A DNA stretch of 64,000 bases from Paenibacillus woosongensis (GCF_030122845.1 NZ_CP126084.1:1364001-1428000), one strand, 5' to 3'. Counted from the stretch's first letter, positions 44,343-56,216 are shown. The notes: a model not told the origin generated them from the letters alone. Numbers and translations are program-made.

Positions 44343-44384
44343 CGAAAAAAACCACAGCCAATTCTAGAGCATTGGACTGTGGTT
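44343..44384 (-). terminator. terminator on the minus strand after the 179-residue gene
   Basis: On the minus strand ACCACAGTCCAAT pairs with ATTGGCTGTGGT across a short loop and is followed by seven T. Confidence 0.85.
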
Positions 44385-44440
44385 ATCAGTTGCGGTTGCA
44401 TTATTTTGAAGTTATATAAGAAGGGCAGCCCTGCCTTCCC

Positions 44441-44980
44441 CTAAGGTGCAAAGCCTTCCTCGCGCAAATATTCCTCTGCTTCCTCACGGGTCTCGAACAC
44501 CATTTCAATGGTGGAGCCGGCGTAAACGTACCATAAGTCGTCCTCGGGCTTGAGCAGCAGGCTGGTTCCTTCCGGGTCATGCCAAAGCTCTTCACTGGAG
44601 TTCTCGCCTGAAGGTGCCGCTTGTGTATCTGACCCGCTTGTATCACCGCTTATTGCAGCGGCTGCTGTGCCTGGTACCGGGGAACCGGAATAACTTGCAC
44701 TCAGCCCGGACAGTGAATCGATCGATTGCTGCACCAGTTGGCGAAGCTCGGATTCCGTGAAGTCGCGAATGTTGACGAAGCCTTTATCATTCACATCGGG
44801 CCGATCGAGCCGCCCGGCATAAATAAAGCCGTTGCCGTTCGGATGCAGATGATAGCCGACCGTTTTTTTGTCATAGTTGCTGCCTTCATAGTGGAAGTTG
44901 ACGCGACCCAGCGATACGTCCCGGCGCTCAAGCTGGGGAAAGGATTCAAGAATGTGGATTTTCTGTTGGAACGTAAGCAT
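44441..44980 (-). CDS. conserved-looking hypothetical protein
   Basis: A 179-residue protein with no recognised family. Two folded-looking parts flank a low-complexity Ala/Ser/Gly linker (about residues 90-130): an N-terminal part with FPQLERRDVSLGRVNFHYEG and GYHLHPNGNGFIYAGRL, and a C-terminal part with LLLKPEDDLWYVYAGSTIEM and a helical acidic end. No signal or membrane segment. GGGAGG lies before the ATG at 44980. It has its own terminator. The HLHPNGNGFIYAG stretch could be a ligand-binding loop, but this is speculation. Confidence 0.65.
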   Translation of the reverse strand: MLTFQQKIHILESFPQLERRDVSLGRVNFHYEGSNYDKKTVGYHLHPNGNGFIYAGRLDRPDVNDKGFVNIRDFTESELRQLVQQSIDSLSGLSASYSGSPVPGTAAAAISGDTSGSDTQAAPSGENSSEELWHDPEGTSLLLKPEDDLWYVYAGSTIEMVFETREEAEEYLREEGFAP

Positions 44981-45072
44981 GTACTGCCTCCCTAAAATTA
45001 CATAAATTTCATTGTGCCGTGATTATATCATAATCCTGGTGGCAAGTTATATGCGAAGCAATGGTTGTATCG

Positions 45073-45103
45073 CAGAAAAAAGAACCGCCCAAAAGACGGT
45101 TCC
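45073..45103 (-). terminator. terminator of the DUF2339 gene (minus strand)
   Basis: On the minus strand GGAACCG pairs with CGGTTC across a nine-base loop and is followed by six T. Confidence 0.8.
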
Positions 45104-45164
45104 TCTAACGCTGCCAAGAAATCAGCTAATATTTTACACACAGCTCTGCTGTTCTGGTGCTTGT

Positions 45165-47591
<2,427 letters not shown>

Positions 47592-48144
47592 GTTCGTATC
47601 ACCTCTGCTTGTTTAAATGTTGAACACTCTGATTACGATACCTGATCAACCATTGACAATAACGGATGGCTGGCAATCCTTCAAGTCCATATTTTGGAAG
47701 TGAATACTTTAGGTTTATAGTACCGAATTTTTATTGTTTAACTTATAATAAATGGATTTATAGCAGTTAGTTCCTGCAGCAAGAAAGGGAAATTCGATTT
47801 ACATGGATTTCTTGTCATTAGAATAAGGGAAATTGCCAGCAATGGGCTGAATCCTTCATTTTAGGCGCAAAAATCCATCTAATCCCCAGAAATAGTTATT
47901 TTACGCCTAATTAGTTACATCATTTCCAATTAATATGCTGCGTTTGGTGTTTATGCATCTCAATGTCGATTGCAAACCTAACAACCAAATTATGAATTTT
48001 GCTGAGAATCCCTCTCCTAGATGCCATTTGTGTGGTAGTATATGTAGTTGAGCCCGAAATAGGAGAATTATCCGGTGGTATAATGATGGTATGAGGCAAA
48101 AAGAAATACAAAGGAAACAAGGAATTGAAAGAGGAGAACTGAAC
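47592..48144. repeat. gene-free AT-rich stretch with an inverted-repeat element at 47861-47910
   Basis: TTAGGCGCAAAA (47861-47872) and TTTTACGCCTAA (47899-47910) are inverted with one mismatch around 26 bases. A similar element with matching right end (TTTTACGTCTAATTA) lies at about 52738-52800. No gene is supported; the SEC-C gene's promoter must lie here or just downstream. GAGGAG at 48131-48136 is that gene's binding site. Confidence 0.5.
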
Positions 48145-49317
48145 TTGGAAGATTATAATGAAATGCTTGAACAAATGAATATCCAGCATGCGATTATCGG
48201 GGAAGTGACGACAAGCCTGCCTGACATTCTTCAAGATTTGACGAAGGTCCGTTTGTCATCGCTTGCTTCGGCCTGCAATTTGCCTGGACGTTCCAAGATG
48301 AAAAAGCAAGAATTAATAGAAGCGCTAACAGCATACATGACCGATGCGGAGCATCTGCAATCCGCCCTGCTGATTGTCGGCGGCCTGGAATGGCAATTGT
48401 TCGAATCGCTTCTTCGTCAACCTGTTCTGCAGAACAATCTCATTCTAATTGAGCACTACTGGTATTTAATGAACCGTGGGCTAGTATTTACTTATTTCAG
48501 CGAGGGTCAGCTTTATGTCGTCATGCCGGACGAGATTAGAGAAGCCTATGCCAAGCTGGATCACGCGAAATTCCATCAACAACGGGCGAGTGTACAGCTC
48601 GTTCATGAGTATATATTAGCTATGACGCACTTATACGGTGTGATTGAGCCGGATAAGGTCATTGAAATTTACAATGCGCAGAACAGCGAACAGCTCGATC
48701 AGAAACGGTTCAAGGAGCTGCTTGGAGAGTTAACGAGCAGAGAACAGAATTATACGATGGAGGACGGCTTCATCGTCGACGGATATTTGTCTCTAGAGGA
48801 TTCGCAAGGAGAGCTTAAAGAACTGCTGGCGCAAGTACAAGGCAAGCCTTATTTCATTCCGAAACGCGAAGAGCTGCTGAAATACGCCGATGAAGATTAC
48901 TTCGAGATGACGCCGCAGCTGACGAAGCTGAGAGCATACATCATGAAGGAAATTTCCCGGGATGCGGAAATGATCGACTATCTTATCGACGATATACAGT
49001 TAGCCTGCACGATGCAAGCGACCTCGGGAGAGCTGATCCGTGAATTCGAGAGAAGAGGCCTGAAATTCCAAAGCATGGAGCAGGCGGATACGGTTATCGG
49101 TCTAATGAACGATGTGTACAACCATACAAGACTGTGGATCCATAGAGGTCATACTCCTTTTGAGATGAACCGGATTTCCGGAAATGTGGAGCTGAGAGCG
49201 GCACATCGCCAGCTAAGTCCATTGAACAAAAGCCAGGTGTCCGTCACCAAAATCGGCCGCAACGAACCATGCCCGTGCGGCAGCGGCTTCAAGTACAAAA
49301 AATGCTGCGGCAAATAA
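48145..49317 (+). CDS. SEC-C motif protein with N-terminal SAP/Rho-N-like region
   Basis: A 390-residue cytosolic protein. The C-terminus is a SEC-C zinc motif ([14 protein letters not shown]) as found at the end of SecA, which binds zinc and often ribosome or nucleic acid. Residues about 25-60 ([34 protein letters not shown]) look like a SAP or Rho-N DNA/RNA-binding helix pair. The middle is helical and not recognised. The start is TTG 48145, eight bases behind GAGGAG; an ATG at 48091 would add 18 residues with a poor site. Monocistronic; function unknown, nucleic-acid binding inferred. Confidence 0.75.
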   Translation: MEDYNEMLEQMNIQHAIIGEVTTSLPDILQDLTKVRLSSLASACNLPGRSKMKKQELIEALTAYMTDAEHLQSALLIVGGLEWQLFESLLRQPVLQNNLILIEHYWYLMNRGLVFTYFSEGQLYVVMPDEIREAYAKLDHAKFHQQRASVQLVHEYILAMTHLYGVIEPDKVIEIYNAQNSEQLDQKRFKELLGELTSREQNYTMEDGFIVDGYLSLEDSQGELKELLAQVQGKPYFIPKREELLKYADEDYFEMTPQLTKLRAYIMKEISRDAEMIDYLIDDIQLACTMQATSGELIREFERRGLKFQSMEQADTVIGLMNDVYNHTRLWIHRGHTPFEMNRISGNVELRAAHRQLSPLNKSQVSVTKIGRNEPCPCGSGFKYKKCCGK

Positions 49318-49383
49318 AATGAAATGCCAAAAATTTGACAACACTTGTAAAGACAGATACAGTAATAGTGAAAATGAATAGGA

Positions 49384-49480
49384 AGTCCACTAGGGGAGCC
49401 GGCAGCGGCTGAGACAAGATCGTAATCTTGGACCCTTTGAACCTGATCTAGTTCGTACTAGCGTAGGAAAGTGGAGTCGG
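49384..49480 (+). ncRNA. TPP riboswitch (THI element)
   Basis: The conserved blocks are all present in order: CTAGGGGAGCC, GGCTGAGA, GACCCTTTGAACCTGATCT and CTAGCGTAGGAAAGTGG. It binds thiamin pyrophosphate and lies 160 bases before tenA, with a terminator between, so excess TPP turns the operon off. Confidence 0.97.
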
Positions 49481-49537
49481 AATCCGATGCCTGACACTTA
49501 TTGCAGCTTGCTGCCCGTGTAAAGGTGGCGTTGAATG

Positions 49538-49567
49538 AGGCCGCTCCATTGATGGAGCGGCCTTTTT
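49538..49567 (+). terminator. expression-platform terminator of the TPP riboswitch
   Basis: Arms GGCCGCTCCAT and ATGGAGCGGCC followed by TTTTT, between the aptamer and tenA. Confidence 0.9.
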
Positions 49568-49642
49568 GGTATTTTTGCATGTGCGGCATCGTCCCTAACG
49601 GCTTCCTGATCATGTTCGCATTATATCCGGAGGTGGGGAACC

Positions 49643-50332
49643 ATGAGTTTTACGCAGGAGCTTCGACAGAAGGCGGACGGTATCTTTCAGGCTATTTTTG
49701 AACACCCTTTTGTGAGAGGAATCGCTAACGGCGACTTGCGGAAGGAGCAGCTCATTCACTACGTCAAGCAGGATCATGAATATTTAACGGCGTATATGCG
49801 GATTTACGGCATTGCCATATCCAAATGCTCGAGCCGCGACGAGATCGAAATGTTTAATCAGCAAATCTCTTTCATTCTGAACAGTGAAGTTCATCCGCAT
49901 CATAACTTCTGTGCGGTTGCCGGAGTCAGCTATGATGAAATGCAGGGTTATGCGCTCGCTCCGGGGGCACATCATTATATCCGCCACATGCTGAACGTGG
50001 CTCATGAAGGAAGCCTGGCTGAAATTATGGCAGTGCTGCTGCCGTGTCCGTGGACTTACCTGGAGATTGGCGAGAAGCTGATGAGAGAAGTGCAGCCGAC
50101 CGAGGCCCATCCATTCTATGAATGGATCCATTTCTATGCGACGCGGACGAATACGACCGCTAAATTCTCCGAGCGTCTGGACAAGTGGGCGGAAATTACG
50201 ACCGAGCTTGAACGCAAAAAAATGACCGAGCACTATCTATTGAGCTGCCAGCTCGAGTATATGTTCTGGGATATGGCCTATAACGTTCAGGATTGGCCGG
50301 TGTCCATGAATACGGCGGAATACGCATTATAA
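49643..50332 (+). CDS. tenA: thiaminase II / aminopyrimidine aminohydrolase TenA
   Basis: A 229-residue all-helical enzyme that recovers the pyrimidine of thiamin from degraded forms (formyl-aminopyrimidine, aminomethyl-HMP). C135 in LLPCPWTYLEIG matches the catalytic Cys135 of the Bacillus subtilis protein; other marks are HYVKQDHEYLTAYMRIYGIA and EYMFWDMAY near the end. GGAGGTGGGG precedes the ATG. First gene of the thi operon under the TPP riboswitch. Confidence 0.95.
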   Translation: MSFTQELRQKADGIFQAIFEHPFVRGIANGDLRKEQLIHYVKQDHEYLTAYMRIYGIAISKCSSRDEIEMFNQQISFILNSEVHPHHNFCAVAGVSYDEMQGYALAPGAHHYIRHMLNVAHEGSLAEIMAVLLPCPWTYLEIGEKLMREVQPTEAHPFYEWIHFYATRTNTTAKFSERLDKWAEITTELERKKMTEHYLLSCQLEYMFWDMAYNVQDWPVSMNTAEYAL

Positions 50333-50347
50333 GTGAGGCGGATCATA

Positions 50348-51193
50348 ATGAATACACTGGAAAACGATATAACAGCACTTCTTACAAAGGTTCAGAGAAC
50401 CAAACCGCTTATTCATAATATGACCAACGTAGTAGTTACCAATTTTACAGCAAACGGGCTATATGCTCTTGGTGCATCTCCCGTCATGGCGTATGCGCCG
50501 GAGGAGGTGGCCGATATGGCGAAAATTGCCGGGGCGCTCGTGCTCAACATCGGCACGTTGACGAAGGAGCAGGTCGAGGCGATGATCATCGCCGGAAAAT
50601 CGGCGAACGAGCATGGCGTACCGGTGCTGCTTGACCCGGTTGGGGCCGGGGCAACGGCGTTCCGCACGGCGTCGGCGCTGCGGATTCTCCGCGAGGTGAA
50701 GGTCTCCCTCGTGCGGGGAAATGCGGCGGAAATCGCCAACCTTATCGGCGAGTCGCGTGAAATCAAAGGCGTTGACGCCGGAGATGGCGCCGACAATGAG
50801 AACGCCGGACTTGGGCTGCGGGCTTCGCGGCAGCTGAATGCGATCGTAGCGATTACAGGCAAGGAGGATGTTATCTCGGACGGGAGCCTGTGCCGGGTCG
50901 TTAGCGGCGGGGATGCGCTGCTGACCCAGGTGACGGGAGCAGGCTGCCTGCTGACATCGGTGCTGGGCGCTTTTGCCGCGGTGGAGAAGGATTTGCTGCT
51001 GGCGGGTACGGCTGGGCTGGCCTTTTACGGCGCGGCTGCCTCCCGGGCGGCTGAGCGCACATCTGAAATCGGCCCGGGCAGTTTCCAAGCCGCTTTTCTC
51101 GATGAGTTGGCCAAACTTCACCCTCACTCCCTGAAGGGACATGCTGCGGTTCGAGAATTTCAGGCCTCCGCCACAGGGGAGGCGTTGATATGA
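50348..51193 (+). CDS. thiM: hydroxyethylthiazole kinase ThiM
   Basis: A 281-residue ribokinase-like kinase that phosphorylates the thiazole alcohol for thiamin salvage. Marks: [28 protein letters not shown] at the start, [15 protein letters not shown], and [18 protein letters not shown] near the nucleotide site. GAGGCGG lies nine bases before ATG 50348. The next gene overlaps by four bases. Confidence 0.96.
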   Translation: MNTLENDITALLTKVQRTKPLIHNMTNVVVTNFTANGLYALGASPVMAYAPEEVADMAKIAGALVLNIGTLTKEQVEAMIIAGKSANEHGVPVLLDPVGAGATAFRTASALRILREVKVSLVRGNAAEIANLIGESREIKGVDAGDGADNENAGLGLRASRQLNAIVAITGKEDVISDGSLCRVVSGGDALLTQVTGAGCLLTSVLGAFAAVEKDLLLAGTAGLAFYGAAASRAAERTSEIGPGSFQAAFLDELAKLHPHSLKGHAAVREFQASATGEALI

Positions 51194-52002
51194 ACATAGC
51201 CAGAGCACTTACGGTTGCCGGTTCGGATAGCGGAGGCGGTGCGGGCATACAGGCCGATCTCAAGACATTCCAGGAGCTGGATGTCTTCGGCATGTCGGCC
51301 ATTACGGCCATCACGGTGCAGAATACGCTGGGTGTTCAGGGCGTGTACCCGCTGCCGCCGCAAGCTGCTGCAGAGCAAATCGATGCCGTAAGCACCGATC
51401 TTGGCGTCGATGCCTTGAAGACGGGGATGCTGTTCAGCGCCGAGATCATTGAAGCGGTGGCTGGACGCATCAAGGAGCATGGCTGGCGCAATGTCGTCGT
51501 TGATCCGGTGATGATCGCCAAGGGCGGAGCAGATTTGCTGCTGCCGGAAGCCGTGCGAGCCTTGAAGGAGCAGCTGCTGCCGCTGGCGCTGATCGTCACG
51601 CCGAATATACCGGAAGCCGAGGCATTGTCCGGCATGACTATCCGCTCGATGGCGGATCGCCGTGAGGCAGCCAAGCGCATCTGCGCTTATGGCCCGGCAG
51701 TTGCCGTGATCAAGGGCGGACACGACGAGGATGGCGAGCAGGTGGTCGACCTGATCTATGACGGCACGTCTTGCACGGAGCTGAAGGGCCGGCGGATTCA
51801 TACCGTTCATACGCACGGAACGGGCTGTACTTATTCCGCGGCGATAACAGCCGGACTGGCGAAGGGATTGCCGGTGCTCGAGGCGGTGCAGATGGCCCGC
51901 GATTATATCCAGGCTGCGATTGAGGACAGCCTGGAGCTGGGGCAGGGGCATGGCCCGACGAATCACTGGGCATTTCGCCGCAGAAAGGAGCAGGAGCGAT
52001 GA
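51190..52002 (+). CDS. thiD: hydroxymethylpyrimidine/phosphomethylpyrimidine kinase ThiD
   Basis: A 270-residue kinase that makes HMP pyrophosphate, the pyrimidine half used by ThiE. Marks: [20 protein letters not shown] at the start, [11 protein letters not shown], and [18 protein letters not shown] with the catalytic Cys-Gly region. ATGA overlap with thiM and thiE points to tight coupling. Confidence 0.96.
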   Translation: MNIARALTVAGSDSGGGAGIQADLKTFQELDVFGMSAITAITVQNTLGVQGVYPLPPQAAAEQIDAVSTDLGVDALKTGMLFSAEIIEAVAGRIKEHGWRNVVVDPVMIAKGGADLLLPEAVRALKEQLLPLALIVTPNIPEAEALSGMTIRSMADRREAAKRICAYGPAVAVIKGGHDEDGEQVVDLIYDGTSCTELKGRRIHTVHTHGTGCTYSAAITAGLAKGLPVLEAVQMARDYIQAAIEDSLELGQGHGPTNHWAFRRRKEQER

Positions 52003-52670
52003 GCGGCAGCAGCATCTCTCCTGAACAAATGCGCCGGTACTTGCAGATGTACCTGGTCATCGGCAGCGTGAACTGCCGGGAGGAGCCGCTGCGCGTCGTG
52101 GAGGAAGCGTTGAGCGGGGGCGCGACGATGGTCCAGTTCCGCGAGAAGGGCCCGGGCGCGCTGACCGGGGAGGCCAAGCTTGCGCTCGCTCTTGAGCTGC
52201 AAGCGGCCTGCCGCCGCGCCGGGGTGCCATTCATCGTCAACGATGACGTGGAGCTAGCCGCCCGGATTGGGGCGGACGGCATCCACGTCGGTCAGGACGA
52301 TGAAGCCGCGGGAGCCGTTCGCGCACGGATCGGCAACCGCATCCTCGGCGTGTCCGCGCACACGGTGAAGGAGGCGCGGACAGCGCTTGTTCACGGCGCC
52401 GACTATATCGGCGTCGGCCCGGTCTACCCGACGATCTCCAAGGATGACGCGCGCCCGGTGCAGGGGACGGGAATGATCCAGGAGATGCGGGCGCAAGGGA
52501 TCCAACTGCCGATCGTCGGTATTGGGGGCATTACCGCAGAGCGTGCCGCTGAGGTGGTACGAGCAGGCGCGGACGGCGTTGCTGTCATCTCCGCGGTTAC
52601 GCAGGCGGCGAATGTGCGCGAAGCTGCCGGAGATCTGCTGGAGCAGGTCGCCCGGGCAGCCGGACGATAA
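51999..52670 (+). CDS. thiE: thiamin phosphate synthase ThiE
   Basis: A 223-residue TIM-barrel enzyme that joins HMP pyrophosphate and thiazole phosphate to thiamin phosphate. Marks: MVQFREKGPG, FIVNDDVELAARIGADGIHVGQDD, GVSAHTVKEA, YIGVGPVYPTISKDD and VGIGGITAERAAEVVRAGADGVAVIS. Last gene of the operon, ended by a terminator. Genes for making thiazole or HMP from scratch are not in this window, so the operon serves salvage. Confidence 0.96.
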   Translation: MSGSSISPEQMRRYLQMYLVIGSVNCREEPLRVVEEALSGGATMVQFREKGPGALTGEAKLALALELQAACRRAGVPFIVNDDVELAARIGADGIHVGQDDEAAGAVRARIGNRILGVSAHTVKEARTALVHGADYIGVGPVYPTISKDDARPVQGTGMIQEMRAQGIQLPIVGIGGITAERAAEVVRAGADGVAVISAVTQAANVREAAGDLLEQVARAAGR

Positions 52671-52702
52671 CAGAACGGCGCGGACTCTGAAGCATCAAAG
52701 CA

Positions 52703-52738
52703 GGCCGCAGATTCATCACTGGAATCTGCGGCCTTTTT
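52703..52738 (+). terminator. terminator of the thi operon
   Basis: Perfect 12-bp stem GGCCGCAGATTC / GAATCTGCGGCC, loop ATCACTG, then TTTTT. Confidence 0.93.
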
Positions 52739-53021
52739 GTCGTATAAAAAATTCAGTTATTTGGTCTCAGAAACAAAAACTGGAATTTTACGTCTAATTA
52801 AATACGAGTCATATTTTTCCGCTCACGCACATATAATGTATAAACAAATGCCCCTTTTTTCGGTACAAACTATGCCGCACCTTATAGGCTCTATAAAGAC
52901 TAAAGAGATTGCGAGCAAGATGATAGGAAAGGAAGCGACCCGCCTGGAGCGATGCTTAAGGGGGATTGCTTCCCGAGCAGCTGCTTTATGAGTCTACTCC
53001 TGTTTCCGTTGCCTGTATTCC
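52739..53021. other. intergenic stretch with a short inverted-repeat element
   Basis: Between about 52738 and 52800 lies an AT-rich element ending GGAATTTTACGTCTAATTA that resembles 47861-47910. An 84-codon open frame on the plus strand from 52737 has no binding site and unlikely composition and is not called. Nothing else seen. Confidence 0.35.
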
Positions 53022-53237
53022 TCATTTCGTTTTCGTGTCCGCATGATCTGCAGCTTTAGCAGCTTCGGCATGAGCTTCAAGGCTCTTGACCTGCTGGCTT
53101 AAGAGGTGGATCGTATCGTCCATTTTGTCCAGCTTTTCGCCCATCGTTTGCAGTAAGTATTTGATCAGGATAAAGCTTAGAGTAACGGGAAAACCGACGT
53201 TCGTGACCAGCGTAACCATATCAGCAACCTGCATCAT
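53022..53237 (-). CDS. YvrJ-family small membrane protein
   Basis: A 71-residue protein: one membrane helix near residues 8-30 (LVTNVGFPVTLSFILIKYLL), then a coiled-coil stretch (GEKLDKMDDTIHLLSQQVK) and an Ala-rich charged tail. NVGFP followed by a KLD...I..LS helix is the YvrJ family pattern; a holin-like role has been suggested for relatives. AAGGAGG precedes the ATG pair at 53237/53234. It diverges from the sigma-factor-like pair; in Bacillus subtilis yvrJ sits beside sigO-rsoA and is under their control. Confidence 0.75.
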   Translation of the reverse strand: MMQVADMVTLVTNVGFPVTLSFILIKYLLQTMGEKLDKMDDTIHLLSQQVKSLEAHAEAAKAADHADTKTK

Positions 53238-53417
53238 CGCTCCCTCCTTTCTTCTAAATGTCCTTTCACAATATAGAGAAAATAATCAGGGAGAATTACA
53301 ACCAAGAATATAGAAATAAATGTTATAATTTCAATAAATAAGGTGATTTCTCAGTTGTTAATTTTCGAAGAATTTTTCCCTATAGGTAGAAGATGATTTT
53401 GAAAGGGGGAGGTAGCT

Positions 53418-53759
53418 TTGGAAGAACAACAAACCGTGTACGAGCAATATCGCAGAGAAGTGTATCGGATCGCCTGGCGGATTCAGTATCGAGCAAAGGT
53501 CGTGCGGAAGCGGGAGTGTTCATTTGGCGGAATGGAACCGGCCACAACCAGTTTCACCTCATCTTCTGATAACAAAATCGTCGTAAGACAGTTGATTAAT
53601 GCCCTCCCGTCTGACACGGGCCGATCGATTATATTCAAGATCTATATTCAAGACAAAACCGAGCAGGAGGTTGCCCGTGAGTTGAACATGAGTCAGCAAG
53701 GGGTGAACAAATGGAAGCGAAAGATGATCAAAGAATTGTCCCGGATGGTGAGTTCCTGA
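53418..53759 (+). CDS. SigO-like sigma factor subunit (region 4 type)
   Basis: A 113-residue protein. The N-terminus (VYEQYRREVYRIAWRIQYRAKVVRKRE) resembles small sigma-like proteins, a Ser/Thr-rich link follows, and the C-terminal 45 residues are a sigma region 4 helix-turn-helix (DKTEQEVARELNMSQQGVNKWKRKM). There is no region 2, so it cannot open a promoter alone. TTG 53418 has GGGGGAGG seven bases upstream. The next gene overlaps it by 49 bases and encodes a region-2-like protein; together they match the two-subunit SigO-RsoA sigma factor of Bacillus subtilis, though SigO there is longer. Alternative: phage-type late regulator. Confidence 0.6.
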   Translation: MEEQQTVYEQYRREVYRIAWRIQYRAKVVRKRECSFGGMEPATTSFTSSSDNKIVVRQLINALPSDTGRSIIFKIYIQDKTEQEVARELNMSQQGVNKWKRKMIKELSRMVSS

Positions 53760-53929
53760 ACCTGTTGGATAAAGCAAGGCAGAATGATAAGGAATCCACC
53801 TTGAAGCTCATCGAGCTCTATAAAGGGGATATTCTGCGGGTAAGCAAGTATATTCACACGTCGGAGGAAGATGCCGTTTCGGATATTATACTAGAGTTTC
53901 TGGAATTGATTAAGGAGCGGAAGGAGTAG
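53711..53929 (+). CDS. RsoA-like sigma co-factor (region 2 type)
   Basis: A 72-residue protein that begins inside the preceding gene in another frame (AAGGGGTG upstream of the ATG). The sequence FLNLLDKARQNDKESTLKLI, then ELYKGDILRVSKYIHTSEED and AVSDIILEFLELI is laid out like the N-terminal helices of sigma region 2, with an acidic patch before the last helix. Bacillus subtilis RsoA is of similar size (about 80 residues) and supplies region 2 to SigO. The overlap suggests translation in fixed ratio. Assigned by pattern and context only. Confidence 0.55.
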   Translation: MEAKDDQRIVPDGEFLNLLDKARQNDKESTLKLIELYKGDILRVSKYIHTSEEDAVSDIILEFLELIKERKE

Positions 53930-53966
53930 GCAAATCCCTGTGCTTTCAGGGGTTTGCCTCTTTTTT
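53929..53966 (+). terminator. terminator after the SigO/RsoA-like pair
   Basis: Arms GGCAAATCCCTG and CAGGGGTTTGCC with loop TGCTTT, then TCTTTTTT; the stem starts at the last base of the stop codon. Confidence 0.9.
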
Positions 53967-54167
53967 CTTTGTGCTGGAGTTATATTTTGTAAAAAATGTT
54001 GCAGCAGCGGTTGTAATCGCCGGGCCGGATGTTCCCTTATTATTGGGAACGGGATAACCGGATCATGAGGCAATTGACCGCTGGCCCGAAGACGGAGCCA
54101 CAAGGCCATTCGACTGCTGGGCCGCCAGACCGCCAGACCGCAGGCATAACGGAGCTGCAAATTCCGC

Positions 54168-55085
54168 TTAGAGGCGCTGCAAACCGGGTCCCGCAGCCTC
54201 CTTCCGCCACTGGGAGGGCGTCACGCCTTTGTATTGCTTGAACAGCTTGGTGAAATAATTCGGGTTGCCGCAGCCGATCTGCCCGGCGATTTCCGTAATG
54301 GTGAGATCGCTGCCGCTCAGCAGCCTCATGGCCTCGTTGATCCGAATGAAGTTGACGTATTCAATCAGCGTGGAGCCGGTCGTTTTTTTGAATATTTTAC
54401 AAAAATGATACGGGTTGAGATTCATCATCGCCGCTGCCTTGGATACGGTGATCGGCTCGGCATAGTGCTTATCGATATGGAGCAGCAGCTGTTTGAAGCG
54501 ATCCGTGTTACGAGTATGGGCCAGATTCGCCCGCCCTTGCTGATCGCCGGGCATGAAGCGGCGGGAGAGCAGGGTGAACAGCATGTACAGCTGGCTTTTG
54601 ACCATGAGCTCGTAACCGGGCTGCTTGCTTTTGAATTCGCGGATGATCTCTTCTAGAACATGCTTGAAGCGCAGATTCTCCTCGTCTTGATGACTTAGCT
54701 TGACAGGAAACAGCAGACCTCCGTCCAGATAGGGCGCAATATAGAGCGCGTGCTTCGGGTCGGGGGTTTTGCCATGCCGGAGCAGCGCCGCGTTAAACAC
54801 GATGGCATAGTATTCCAGCGGCCCTTCGTCAGCGGCGTAACCTGCATGCAGAGCTCCAGAGGGGACAAGGATGATATCGCCGGGCAGTGCTTCATAGGGA
54901 TTGCTGTCGATCAAGAAAACGGCCTTTCCCTCAACCACCAGCAGAATCTCGAAATGGTCATGCCAATGCAAATAGAACGAAGGGGTGCCCTTCTGCTGCT
55001 GTTCCTGGCGAAGGCGAAATATATTAAAGGGATAGGATGGATCGTTAAAATACGTATGCTCCCGCAATTCCTGGGGATGCGTCAT
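54168..55085 (-). CDS. AraC-family regulator with cupin sensor
   Basis: A 305-residue regulator. The N-terminal cupin-like barrel has FYLHWHDHFEILLVVEGKAVF and LPGDIILVPSGALHAGYA with the usual His pattern for a small ligand; the C-terminal 100 residues are the two AraC helix-turn-helices (ITVSKAAAMMNLNPYHFCKIF, and TITEIAGQIGCGNPNYFTKLF). It lies divergently 129 bases from the isomerase/dehydrogenase pair, which it probably controls in response to their sugar substrate. ATG 55085 has GAGGAG eleven bases upstream; GTG 55094 is too close to that site. Confidence 0.9.
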   Translation of the reverse strand: MTHPQELREHTYFNDPSYPFNIFRLRQEQQQKGTPSFYLHWHDHFEILLVVEGKAVFLIDSNPYEALPGDIILVPSGALHAGYAADEGPLEYYAIVFNAALLRHGKTPDPKHALYIAPYLDGGLLFPVKLSHQDEENLRFKHVLEEIIREFKSKQPGYELMVKSQLYMLFTLLSRRFMPGDQQGRANLAHTRNTDRFKQLLLHIDKHYAEPITVSKAAAMMNLNPYHFCKIFKKTTGSTLIEYVNFIRINEAMRLLSGSDLTITEIAGQIGCGNPNYFTKLFKQYKGVTPSQWRKEAAGPGLQRL

Positions 55086-55213
55086 GTCAGGCACAGCTCC
55101 TCTAGCGCAATATAGAACCCAAAAAGCACAAGATTGTATAGAGATATATTCAGGGAAGCGCTATACAATGGGCTTATGCTTCACAATATACTCAATATAG
55201 GAGTGGTTGGCAA

Positions 55214-56110
55214 ATGCAAAACGGCAATCATTTGTTACGTATAGGCACGCTGGTGGGCGGACAGGATGCGGTACGGGTCATTCCGCAAATTTTGCCACAT
55301 GGCTTCGAGTCATTCAGCCTCACCTTCTGGCAAACAACGGGCGGCATCGATTTGGCGGAGCTTGCCAAGCAGGTTCGGGAGATGATAGATGAGCACGGAG
55401 TAGTCATTTCCAGCATCGGGGTGTTCGGCAACCCGCTGACAGGAGAAGGGGATAATGCGGATACGCTGGCCAGCTGGGAGAGGGCGATCGATCATGCGCA
55501 TCTGTTCGGAGCGGATATCGTCAGCGGTTTTACCGGGCGTCTGACGGACCGTCCGATCGATGAGTCGCTGCCTCGCTTCAAGGAAGTATTCGGGGAGCTG
55601 GCGAAGCGCGCAGCGGACCGGGGCGTGCGGATCGCATTCGAGAACTGCGATATGGGCGGCACCTGGTGGAAGGGAGATTGGAACATCGCTCATAACCCGC
55701 AGGCCTGGGAGATGATGTTCAACGAGGTTCCGGCCGACAATCTTGGCCTGGAATGGGAGCCCTGCCATCAGATGGTCAGTCTGATCGATCCGATTCCGCA
55801 GCTGCGGAAGTGGGTGGACAAAGTCTTCCATGTGCACGGCAAGGACGCAACGATCGCTTGGGATATCGTCAAGGAATACGGTATTCACGGACCGAAGGAA
55901 TTTGTCTGGCACCGGACGCCGGGATTTGGCGACACGAACTGGACGGACATTATTACGATTTTACGTCAAGCCGGGTATAAGGGCACGATCGATATTGAGG
56001 GCTGGCATGATCCGGTCTATCAGGGCGAGCTGGAAATGACCGGCCAGGTGCATGCGCTGAATTACTTGAAGCAGTGCCGCGGCGGGGCTTTTGTGCCAAA
56101 CCCGGTGTAG
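55214..56110 (+). CDS. sugar phosphate isomerase/epimerase (AP-endonuclease-2 TIM barrel)
   Basis: A 298-residue TIM-barrel enzyme of the xylose-isomerase-like group. Metal and active-site regions are seen in VRIAFENCDMGGTW (Glu at the strand end), LGLEWEPCHQM, FHVHGKDATIAW and GTIDIEGWHDPVY. Members epimerise or dehydrate keto-sugars and inosose. It is followed 106 bases on by a Gfo/Idh/MocA dehydrogenase, a pairing common in catabolism of modified sugars or inositols. AGGAGTGG precedes the ATG. Confidence 0.88.
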   Translation: MQNGNHLLRIGTLVGGQDAVRVIPQILPHGFESFSLTFWQTTGGIDLAELAKQVREMIDEHGVVISSIGVFGNPLTGEGDNADTLASWERAIDHAHLFGADIVSGFTGRLTDRPIDESLPRFKEVFGELAKRAADRGVRIAFENCDMGGTWWKGDWNIAHNPQAWEMMFNEVPADNLGLEWEPCHQMVSLIDPIPQLRKWVDKVFHVHGKDATIAWDIVKEYGIHGPKEFVWHRTPGFGDTNWTDIITILRQAGYKGTIDIEGWHDPVYQGELEMTGQVHALNYLKQCRGGAFVPNPV

Positions 56111-56216
56111 GGGAGAGCTGAGTGATCATCCAAGTTGGACTTAGCGACGTGGATGTCTGGCAAGGGCTTGAAATGGATTCCGAAGCATACAAGTTAAATC
56201 ATAGGTGGTGTGAACA

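Noticed and set aside
52737..52991. 84-codon frame after the thi operon
   Set aside because: Starts in the terminator T tract, no binding site, no recognisable pattern.
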